Notes: generated by a model from the letters alone, not told the origin. 13,350 nt of DNA from Minisyncoccota bacterium (GCA_023143935.1 JAGLGQ010000018.1:1-13350), one strand, 5' to 3'. Counted from the first letter of the stretch, positions 6,329 through 11,877 are shown. Numbers and translations: made by a program.

Positions 6329-8299
6329 ATGAAATTTAGTTATAATTGGTTACAAGAATATTTTGATAAAAAATTACCAGAAGTTCAGAAATTAGCTGAA
6401 AAAGTTGGTTTGCATGCTTTTGAATTAGAGGGGGTGGAAAAGCTTGAAAGTGGAGATTTTTTAATTGAGTGGGATGTTTTACCGAACAGATCTTCAGACT
6501 GTTTTTCTTATGATGGAATTGCTAGTGAAGTTTCTGCAATTTTAGATATACCTAGAAAATATGACATTTTTAATTTAGATGGTAAAGAGTATGGTAAAGA
6601 ATTAAAGACATCAGATTTTGTTTCACTTTTAATTCAAGAAAAAAATTTAATAAATAGAGCCACAAAGAGATTGGCTGTGGATGTAAAAGTAAAACCATCA
6701 CCAGATTGGTTAAAAGAAAAATTAGAATCAATTGGGCAGAAAAGTATAAACAATGTGGTTGATATTACAAACTATGTTATGTGGGTTACTGGTCAACCAG
6801 TACATGCTTTTGATTTTGATAAATTGGATGGAAAAAAGAAAAATATCAACATTAGATTTGCCAAAAAGGGAGAAAAAGTTATAGACCTTTCGGGGGCGGA
6901 ACATGAATTAGATGAAAAAATGTTAGTTTTAGCTGATGATAAAAAAGCTATGGATATCGCTGGAGTTAAGGGGGGAGAAATAACTGGTATTGATGAAAAT
7001 ACTACTAAAATTGTAATGTCTGCTGTAAATTTTAATTTTGAAAATATTAGGAATACCGCCAAGAGATTAAAATTGCAGACAGATGCTTCAAAGAGGTATG
7101 AAAATGAAGTACCTTTATGTAGGATTGATGACGCTTTAGCTTTAATGTCTTATTTATTTGAGACAGAGTGTGGGGCAAAAATTTCAAATGAAATTTTAGA
7201 CACTAATAAAGAATTTAAAAAAAATAAGTCAGTAAGAGTAACTTTAGATAAAATTAATTCTGTTCTAGGGGTAGATTTAGAAGAAGATGAGGTAATGAAA
7301 ATTTTTAATAGACTTAATTTTAAAACAGAAGCCGAAAGTGGAATTTTTATAGTTACATCACCAATACAAAGATTAGATTTAAATATAGAAGAAGATTTTA
7401 TAGAAGAAGTTGGTAGAATTTATGGATATACAAATATCCCAGAAACACCAATTGAAGAAGGATTTATTATTCCTCAAAAAAATATAGTTAAAGATAGTAT
7501 AAATTTTGTTTCTGATGTTTTAGTTTCTGATGGTTTTTTTGAAGTTTATTCTAGGACATTAGTAGATAGTGGAGTTGTAAAGTTAAAAAATTCTCTTAAT
7601 GCTCGTGCTACAACTTTGAGAAAAAATTTATTAGATTTGTTAAAGGAAAAAGTTGAAAAAAATTTAGTATATTCTGATGAACCAAAATTATTTGAAATAG
7701 GAAAAGTTTTTGAAGGATATGAAAATAGTGATGAGAGTAAGGTTGTAAATGAGTATTTTTCATTTGCGGGAATTATTGGAAAAAGAAAAATAAAAGAAAA
7801 ACAAAAAGAAGAATTATTTTATAGAACGAAAGGATATTTGGAAAAAATTTTTGAAGTACTTTCTGTAAAAAACATAGAGTGGAAAAAATCAAATGATAAA
7901 AATTTTGTAGCTGATATTTATTGTGCAGATATTATGGTTGGTGGTGTGGGTATTAATTTTTGGGAAATTAATTTTGAGAAATTGGTAGAAAATATAAATG
8001 AATCTGTTGATTATAAAAAAGTTTCTAAATATCCAAAAATTGAAAGAGATGTGGCTTTTTGGGTACCAAGTAAATATACAGTAAAAGAAGCAGAAGAATT
8101 TATTAAAAATTTTTTACCAGAAGAAGCTATAAAATTATCTTTATTTGATATTTTTAAAAAAGATGATGAAGATAAAAAATCTTTTGCTTTTTCTATAATA
8201 TTTCAATCTTATGAAAAAACTTTATCTGACATATTTGTAAATGAAATAATGGATAAAATTTATAAAAAGTTGGAAGAGAATGGTTTTGAAATAAGGTAA
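6329..8299 (+). CDS. pheT: Phenylalanine--tRNA ligase beta subunit, without the OB-fold (B2) domain
   Basis: Structural and editing subunit of phenylalanyl-tRNA synthetase. At 656 residues it is shorter than the usual 780-800. Domain order: split B1 (1-75, MKFSYNWLQEYF, then directly IEWDVLPNRSSD at 46-57); B3/B4 editing domain (about 110-275, with VVDITNYV, GQPVHAFD at 155-162, GGE at 215-217, QTDASKRYEN at 250-259); B5 (about 303-375, ending in the GRIYGYTNIPETP-like turn); the synthetase-like core (about 385-560); and the C-terminal FDX-ACB domain (about 565-656, KYPKIERDVAFWV). The EMAP-like tRNA-binding OB fold normally inserted in B1 is missing. With PheS also trimmed, this is a minimal heteromeric PheRS. 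It has no ribosome binding site and is probably coupled to pheS. Confidence 0.96.
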   Translation: MKFSYNWLQEYFDKKLPEVQKLAEKVGLHAFELEGVEKLESGDFLIEWDVLPNRSSDCFSYDGIASEVSAILDIPRKYDIFNLDGKEYGKELKTSDFVSLLIQEKNLINRATKRLAVDVKVKPSPDWLKEKLESIGQKSINNVVDITNYVMWVTGQPVHAFDFDKLDGKKKNINIRFAKKGEKVIDLSGAEHELDEKMLVLADDKKAMDIAGVKGGEITGIDENTTKIVMSAVNFNFENIRNTAKRLKLQTDASKRYENEVPLCRIDDALALMSYLFETECGAKISNEILDTNKEFKKNKSVRVTLDKINSVLGVDLEEDEVMKIFNRLNFKTEAESGIFIVTSPIQRLDLNIEEDFIEEVGRIYGYTNIPETPIEEGFIIPQKNIVKDSINFVSDVLVSDGFFEVYSRTLVDSGVVKLKNSLNARATTLRKNLLDLLKEKVEKNLVYSDEPKLFEIGKVFEGYENSDESKVVNEYFSFAGIIGKRKIKEKQKEELFYRTKGYLEKIFEVLSVKNIEWKKSNDKNFVADIYCADIMVGGVGINFWEINFEKLVENINESVDYKKVSKYPKIERDVAFWVPSKYTVKEAEEFIKNFLPEEAIKLSLFDIFKKDDEDKKSFAFSIIFQSYEKTLSDIFVNEIMDKIYKKLEENGFEIR

Positions 8300-8325
8300 T
8301 TCTTTTTTTGTTAGTTTTTTTGTGT

Positions 8326-8331
8326 TAAAAT
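8326..8331 (+). promoter_or_regulatory. Leaderless-type -10 box of the hemerythrin-like gene
   Basis: TAAAAT (8326-8331) ends exactly 6 nt before the ATG at 8338. The 38-bp gap after pheT contains only T-rich sequence besides this and no hairpin terminator, so read-through from pheT is also likely. Confidence 0.45.
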
Positions 8332-8337
8332 TAAATT

Positions 8338-8769
8338 ATGTTAAAGAGTTTGGTAATTAAATTAAAAAAACAACATAGAGATATTGAAAAAAAAATTGCA
8401 GATATTTCTTTGGAGTTAAAAAAAGATGAATGGGATTATGAAAATATTTCTAAGTTACTTTTTTCTTTAAAAAATGATATTGCTGAACATTTAAAATTAG
8501 AAAATGAAGAATTTTATCCAAATTTTATAAAAATATTAGTTAATTCTGGTGGGTCTGCTGGTGGCGTGGAGGGTTTTATGAAGCAAATGGATTTTGTATT
8601 ATCTAGAATTAATACTTTTTTTATATTTTTTGATACAGAAGAAAAAATAAAATGTTCAGATAAAGATATTTTTAAATTTGAATTTTCAAGAATAATGTCA
8701 GAATTAGAAACTAGATTGAATGTAGAAGAGTATTTTGTTTACAAAAGAGCTCTTAATTATGAAGTTTAA
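8338..8769 (+). CDS. Hemerythrin-like (HHE) four-helix protein, incomplete metal-ligand set
   Basis: 143 residues, all-helical in appearance. The first two helices match hemerythrin/HHE cation-binding domains: LKKQHRDIEKKI with H13, then DIAEHLKLENEEFYPNF (48-63) giving H51 and E55 in the H-x3-E arrangement that binds a non-haem di-iron site. The second half should supply further histidines, but none is present after H51. The last helix reads LETRLNVEEYFVYKRAL (123-139), with glutamates in the place of the usual H-x4-EE-x-x-L-x-P block. It may bind one metal, use carboxylates, or have lost metal binding. There is a glycine-rich loop (GGSAGG, 71-76) between the halves. It is 11 nt upstream of map. 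The fold call is moderate; the function is unknown. Confidence 0.6.
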   Translation: MLKSLVIKLKKQHRDIEKKIADISLELKKDEWDYENISKLLFSLKNDIAEHLKLENEEFYPNFIKILVNSGGSAGGVEGFMKQMDFVLSRINTFFIFFDTEEKIKCSDKDIFKFEFSRIMSELETRLNVEEYFVYKRALNYEV

Positions 8770-8780
8770 GATATTTATTT

Positions 8781-9554
8781 ATGTATCAGTTTTATTCTAA
8801 AGAAGAACGGGAAGTTTTACGTGAGGGCGGAAAAAAACTTGCCTGGATTTTAAAACAATTAGAAAATTTTTTACATGTTGGATTAGGGGTTTCAAATATA
8901 GAAAAAAAATCTTTGGAACTTATAGAAGAAGTCGGAGCAACTCCTGCCACAGTAGGTTATGCACCGAGTGGAGCAAGTTACCCCTTTCCGTCTGCTGTTT
9001 GTACATCTATTAATAACGAAGTAGCACATGGAATTTCAAAAAATAATAAATATAGATTAAAAGATGGAGACGTTGTTTCTTTGGATATAGTTATAAAATA
9101 TAAAGGACTTTTTGTTGATATTTGTAGAACATATGGAGTTGGAAAAATGTCTAAAAAAGATTTAGAGCTTATAGCAACAGCAAAAGAGGTTACAAGAGAA
9201 GCCGTTTTGCAAGCAAAAATTGGAAATACTACGGAAGATATTGGAGGAACAGCTGAAAAAGTAGCGAGGGAATTTAATTTTGATACCGTAAAAGAACTTG
9301 GTGGGCATGGAGTGGGAAGAAAAATTCACGACAAGCCTTTTATTCCTAATGGAAAAAATTTAGGAGTTCCTGTTGTAAAAATAGAAGAAGGAATGGTTTT
9401 AGCGATTGAACCAATAGTGTGTGAAGGAGATTGGGGAATTAAAATTGCTAAAGATGATTATTTATTTTTGACGAAAGATGGAAAAAAAACTGCTCAATTT
9501 GAAAATACTATTTTAGTAACCAAAAATGGTCCAGAAATTTTGACAAAATTATAA
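8781..9554 (+). CDS. map: Type I methionine aminopeptidase
   Basis: Removes the initiator methionine from nascent proteins whose second residue is small. At 257 residues it is the standard size for the short bacterial type Ia enzyme. All five metal ligands of the pita-bread fold can be placed: D102 (SLDIVIKY), D113 (GLFVDICRTYG), H176 (GGHGVGRKIHD), E210 (AIEPIV) and E241 (QFENTILV). Substrate-contacting H83 (NEVAHGI) and a second histidine at H183 are also present. The start follows the hemerythrin-like gene by 11 nt with no ribosome binding site and no clear promoter, so it is likely co-transcribed with that gene. An AT-only 8-bp hairpin (9553-9560 with 9565-9572) after the stop is a weak terminator candidate. 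Confidence 0.97.
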   Translation: MYQFYSKEEREVLREGGKKLAWILKQLENFLHVGLGVSNIEKKSLELIEEVGATPATVGYAPSGASYPFPSAVCTSINNEVAHGISKNNKYRLKDGDVVSLDIVIKYKGLFVDICRTYGVGKMSKKDLELIATAKEVTREAVLQAKIGNTTEDIGGTAEKVAREFNFDTVKELGGHGVGRKIHDKPFIPNGKNLGVPVVKIEEGMVLAIEPIVCEGDWGIKIAKDDYLFLTKDGKKTAQFENTILVTKNGPEILTKL

Positions 9555-9596
9555 TTTTATTGCGATAAAATTCTTTATTTTATGTAATAGGTAATG

Positions 9597-9602
9597 TATA
9601 AT
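9597..9602 (+). promoter_or_regulatory. Possible -10 box for the secreted coiled-coil gene
   Basis: A perfect TATAAT lies 76 nt before the ATG at 9679, in a 124-bp AT-rich gap. No good -35 is seen. If used, this gene would have a real 5' leader of about 70 nt, unlike its neighbours, and that leader would include the CATTTAAA repeats. Confidence 0.3.
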
Positions 9603-9653
9603 ATTTAATGTAAATAATATTTTTTATTATTAATCAATTATTATAAATTATTA

Positions 9654-9677
9654 CATTTAAACATTTAAACATTTAAA
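9654..9677 (+). repeat. Three tandem CATTTAAA units abutting a start codon
   Basis: The 8-bp unit CATTTAAA occurs three times head to tail, and a fourth begins as the CAT of CATG, so the ATG at 9679 is part of the array. It may be a slippage-prone spacer or an A/U-rich standby site for ribosomes; no Shine-Dalgarno sequence is present. Confidence 0.8.
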
Positions 9678-9678
9678 C

Positions 9679-10665
9679 ATGAAGAAATTATTTTTATTAG
9701 GGGCGTTATTATTTATGGTATCTAGTTCTGTTTTTGCAGTAGGTGCTTTATCAATTGATGGAGCTGTTTCAAATACATCAATAAATCCAATATTGGAAGC
9801 ATGTAAAAAAAAATTAGGTCCAAATGCTAGTGATTTTGCAATTAAGAATTGTGTGAATAGTGGAGCAATTCAAAAAGTTAAAAAAGAATTCAAAGAAGAA
9901 AAACAAGTAATTAGTCAAGAAAAAAAAGAAATTTTAGATCAAAAAAAAGAAATTGAAAAAAAAGTTCAAATTCAAACAACTGAAGCAAGAAGAGTTATTC
10001 AAGCAGAAAGAATGGAATTTAGGGAGGAAGTGCAAAATGAAAGAGAAGATTTTGCAGAAAAAATGAAAAATGCTGAAACGGATGAAGAAAGAACACAAAT
10101 TAGGAAAGAAGCTGAAATGAGAAAGGGTGAACTTCAAGATGAAGCAGAAGTAAAAAGAGCAGAAATCAAAGAAGAAAGAGAAAAGAGATTGGTAGAAATA
10201 AGAAATAAGAGAATTATTTTTGCAAAGCAAAAATTGGAAAATACTTTAAGAAAATTAAAGGCATATGAAAACAAGGCTACAAAAATTAACGAAAGAGTAA
10301 AAGAAAGATTAGAGATATTAAAGGAAAAAGGATATGATATATCAAATTTGGAAGAAAAAAGAGTAAGGGGGGAAGAGTATATAGAAAAAATAAGAGCAAA
10401 AATAGTAGATTTAGCAGGAAAAATTGAATCTTTTGATCCTCAAAGTACAGACAAAGAAGAATTAAAGAAAATTTTTGAAGAAGTTAGGGCAGTATATAAA
10501 TCTGTTAGAGAAGATTTTAAACAATATTTTTTAAATGTAAGAGAGATTATGAAGGAATTAAGAGAACTTATTAGAGTAAATAGATCAGAAGTAGATTCAG
10601 ATGATACTGACAACGATGACGATGATGATAATGATGGAGAAGAAAATGAAGACGGAGAAGCATAA
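9679..10665 (+). CDS. Secreted, highly charged coiled-coil protein with acidic tail
   Basis: 328 residues, function not recognised. A typical Sec signal peptide (KK, hydrophobic core LFLLGALLFMV, cleavage likely after VFA at 18-20) sends it across the membrane. The mature N-terminus has two cysteines, C42 and C58, 16 apart, suitable for one disulfide in a small helical cap. Residues about 63-190 are almost entirely Lys/Glu/Arg/Gln with heptad-like spacing, a long coiled coil. A second helical part (about 180-300) contains LEILKEKGYDISNLEEK (211-227), a pattern I associate with periplasmic proteins of uncultured Parcubacteria. The last about 25 residues are an Asp/Glu run (from D306) that could bind calcium. 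It is a single gene, followed by a palindromic terminator. The charge pattern makes homology searches prone to false matches. Confidence 0.8.
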   Translation: MKKLFLLGALLFMVSSSVFAVGALSIDGAVSNTSINPILEACKKKLGPNASDFAIKNCVNSGAIQKVKKEFKEEKQVISQEKKEILDQKKEIEKKVQIQTTEARRVIQAERMEFREEVQNEREDFAEKMKNAETDEERTQIRKEAEMRKGELQDEAEVKRAEIKEEREKRLVEIRNKRIIFAKQKLENTLRKLKAYENKATKINERVKERLEILKEKGYDISNLEEKRVRGEEYIEKIRAKIVDLAGKIESFDPQSTDKEELKKIFEEVRAVYKSVREDFKQYFLNVREIMKELRELIRVNRSEVDSDDTDNDDDDDNDGEENEDGEA

Positions 10666-10685
10666 TAATAACTTTTAGTTATATT

Positions 10686-10716
10686 AAAACTTTCTAAAAT
10701 TTTAGAAAGTTTTTTT
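10686..10716 (+). terminator. Terminator after the secreted coiled-coil gene
   Basis: A perfect 28-bp palindrome, AAAACTTTCTAAAA with its complement (10686-10699, 10700-10713), runs into a T-tract that ends at 10716. It sits 21 nt after the stop and directly before the uppS promoter. Confidence 0.85.
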
Positions 10717-10734
10717 ATTATTTTTTTAACATGT

Positions 10735-10740
10735 TATAAT
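10735..10740 (+). promoter_or_regulatory. Leaderless-type -10 box of uppS
   Basis: A perfect TATAAT ends 6 nt before the ATG at 10747. The region of a -35 element is a T-run shared with the preceding terminator, with no clear hexamer. Confidence 0.55.
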
Positions 10741-10746
10741 GAAAAA

Positions 10747-11436
10747 ATGAGTAAAATTAAATCAATAGCTATTATTATAGATGGTAATAGGAGATGGGCC
10801 GTTAAAAATGGATTAAAAAAAACAGAAGGTCATGAATATGGTTTGAAGAAAATAAATAAAACAATTTCTTGGATTAAAGAAGAAGGTGTTGAAAATATGA
10901 CTTTTTATGTTTTTTCTACGGAAAATTGGAATAGGTCAAAAAATGAGGTAAATATATTAATGATACTTTTTGAGAAAGTTTTTACTGAAAAAATAGAGGA
11001 ATTTATGGATATGGAAGTATCCATAAAATTTGTTGGTTCCATAGATAAATTTTCAAAAAAATTGCAAAAAATAATAAAAGACACGGAAGAAAAAACAAAA
11101 CATTTTAAAACAAAAGTTTTTTTTGCCGCATCTTATGGAGGAAGAGCTGAAATTGTAGATGCTGTAAAAAATGCTGGTAAAGATTTAACAAAAAAAGAAT
11201 TAGAAAAAATGACAGAAAAGAAATTTGAGAGCTTTTTGTGGACAGCAGATATTCCAGACCCAGAAATAATTATTAGAACAGGAGGAAACAGAAGGTTGTC
11301 TAATTTTTTGTTATGGAAAGGGGCGTATTCTGAAATTTATTTTTTAAATACTTTATGGCCAGATTTTTCGAAAAAACTTTTGGGAAAAATTTTGGAACAT
11401 TATTACAAAAAAGTTAAAATAAATAAAGGGAAATAA
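10747..11436 (+). CDS. uppS: Isoprenyl transferase (undecaprenyl diphosphate synthase)
   Basis: A cis-prenyltransferase that extends farnesyl diphosphate with isopentenyl units to the C55 carrier lipid used for peptidoglycan and surface glycans. At 229 residues it is close to the usual 230-250. Motifs: IDGNRRWA (11-18) with the catalytic aspartate D12, FSTENW (56-61), YGGRAEI (130-136), IIRTGGNRRLSNFLLW (175-190) and YSEIYF...LWPDF (194-207) with the Mg-coordinating glutamate E196. Two normally strict positions differ: DGNGRWA is DGNRRWA, and RTGGExR is RTGGNRR. The catalytic Asp and the conserved arginines remain, so activity is expected. In most bacteria uppS precedes cdsA; here it stands alone and ends in a terminator shared with a small convergent gene. 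Confidence 0.95.
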   Translation: MSKIKSIAIIIDGNRRWAVKNGLKKTEGHEYGLKKINKTISWIKEEGVENMTFYVFSTENWNRSKNEVNILMILFEKVFTEKIEEFMDMEVSIKFVGSIDKFSKKLQKIIKDTEEKTKHFKTKVFFAASYGGRAEIVDAVKNAGKDLTKKELEKMTEKKFESFLWTADIPDPEIIIRTGGNRRLSNFLLWKGAYSEIYFLNTLWPDFSKKLLGKILEHYYKKVKINKGK

Positions 11437-11471
11437 AAAAAACAGATTTTGCAAAGCAAAATCTGTTTTTT
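11437..11471. terminator. Bidirectional terminator between uppS and the small basic gene
   Basis: A perfect 16-bp stem (11437-11452 with 11456-11471) has an AAA loop. The six outer A:T pairs give a U-run in both directions. Its apex, TTGC-AAA-GCAA, mirrors that of the pgk-corA hairpin. Confidence 0.9.
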
Positions 11472-11478
11472 AAAAGAA

Positions 11479-11610
11479 TTATTTCTTTTTACCCACTTTT
11501 TTCTTTGTTGCCTTTTTTTCAAGCATAACTTTTTTAATAGCTAATCTTTTTGCAGTTTTGTGGTTTCTTGTTGTTTTATTTTTTCCAACACCTGTATCTC
11601 TTTTTGCCAT
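11479..11610 (-). CDS. 43-residue lysine-rich basic protein, unknown
   Basis: A complete small reading frame with its own terminator at 11437-11471 and a promoter-like TATAAT just upstream. It begins MAKRDTGVGKNKTTRNHKTA, continues through a short hydrophobic helix (RLAIKKVML, 22-30) and ends in a lysine tail (KKKVGKKK). About 40% of residues are Lys or Arg, with two acidic residues only, so it almost certainly binds nucleic acid. Size and charge resemble small ribosomal proteins or nucleoid-associated peptides, but I do not recognise a family, and it is not bL34, bL35, bL36 or THX by sequence. It is divergent from the ABC-F ATPase gene across the 11-bp repeat array. The strong palindromic terminator and sensible codon content make a real gene likely. 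Confidence 0.7.
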   Translation of the reverse strand: MAKRDTGVGKNKTTRNHKTAKRLAIKKVMLEKKATKKKVGKKK

Positions 11611-11620
11611 AATATATTGT

Positions 11621-11626
11621 ATTATA
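11621..11626 (-). promoter_or_regulatory. -10 box of the small basic gene
   Basis: On the minus strand TATAAT lies 10 nt before the ATG at 11610. A weak -35 (TTTCAA, 11649-11644) has a 17-bp spacer. An overlapping alternative, TACAAT, ends 5 nt before the ATG. Either way the leader is only a few nucleotides. Confidence 0.5.
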
Positions 11627-11659
11627 CACTAAAATTTAAAAAATTGAAATATACTTTGA

Positions 11660-11703
11660 AATGTTACAGCAATGTTACACCAATGTTACAGCAAAGCTAC
11701 AAC
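11660..11703. repeat. Four tandem 11-bp direct repeats between divergent promoters
   Basis: Units: AATGTTACAGC (11660-11670), AATGTTACACC (11671-11681), AATGTTACAGC (11682-11692) and the diverged AAAGCTACAAC (11693-11703). The 11-bp period is about one helical turn, so all units face the same side of DNA. The array ends 2 bp before the -35 of the ABC-F leader promoter and is also upstream of the small basic gene's promoter. This is the geometry of a multi-site binding array for a regulator, but no candidate regulator is visible in the window. Confidence 0.85.
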
Positions 11704-11705
11704 GC

Positions 11706-11732
11706 TTGACTTTTTGTCTTTATACATATAAT
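11706..11732 (+). promoter_or_regulatory. Promoter of the ABC-F leader
   Basis: TTGACT (11706-11711) and a perfect TATAAT (11727-11732) are separated by a short 15-bp spacer. Transcription should start near 11739, about 3 nt before the leader ATG at 11742. The short spacer and the adjacent tandem repeats fit a promoter that needs an activator. Confidence 0.6.
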
Positions 11733-11741
11733 ATAGTCATT

Positions 11742-11789
11742 ATGTTAGAAATGACTACAACGATATCAACAGCTGCCACTACTGTTTAA
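11742..11789 (+). CDS. 15-codon leader peptide upstream of the ABC-F gene
   Basis: The reading frame encodes MLEMTTTISTAATTV and stops with TAA at 11787-11789. Its ATG lies 9 nt after a TATAAT box, the same near-leaderless arrangement as real genes in this window. Six of 15 codons are threonine. Codons 5-7 (ACT ACA ACG) form the left arm of the outer hairpin, and codons 13-15 overlap the left arm of the inner hairpin, so translation must disturb these structures. The stop codon lies 7 nt before the segment able to act as antiterminator. Translation is inferred, not shown; threonine richness may merely reflect pairing constraints. Confidence 0.5.
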   Translation: MLEMTTTISTAATTV

Positions 11790-11848
11790 TACAGTAGAGG
11801 TTTTGTTGTAGTTAAAAATAAAACTTCTTTATGTTAAGAGGTTTTTTT
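11754..11848 (+). promoter_or_regulatory. Putative ribosome-mediated transcription attenuator of the ABC-F gene
   Basis: Three alternative pairings are visible. (1) Outer stem ACTACAAC (11754-11761) with GTTGTAGT (11805-11812), enclosing inner stem CTACTGT (11779-11785) with ACAGTAG (11791-11797). (2) Antiterminator: 11796-11804 with 11820-11828, 9 bp including one G:U. (3) Terminator: 11820-11829 with 11836-11845, up to 10 bp, one G:U, in a T7 run ending at 11848. Pairings 2 and 3 compete for the same AAAACTTC segment (11820-11827). A ribosome stalled on the early leader codons would open the outer stem and free the antiterminator; a ribosome reaching the stop codon would cover it and favour termination. 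Confidence 0.55.
11820..11848 (+). terminator. Intrinsic terminator upstream of the ABC-F start
   Basis: A stem of 8-10 bp (core AACTTCTT 11822-11829 with AAGAGGTT 11836-11843) has a 6-nt loop, followed by T's to 11848. It lies 29 nt before the ABC-F ATG, where a terminator makes sense only as a conditional one. It is less GC-rich than the rsmI-dut terminator. Confidence 0.6.
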
Positions 11849-11877
11849 AGACTAATTAAAAAAATAATTTAAAAAAT

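Noticed and set aside
9934..10230. 98-codon Phe/Ser/Leu-rich frame on the minus strand inside the secreted coiled-coil gene
   Set aside because: It is the reverse reading of Lys/Glu-rich codons; such antisense frames arise automatically and there is no start signal or plausible protein.
11742..11848. Classical thr-operon-type amino acid attenuator
   Set aside because: The leader is Thr-rich, but the downstream gene is an ABC-F ATPase, not a biosynthetic enzyme, and the Thr codons coincide with base-paired arms.
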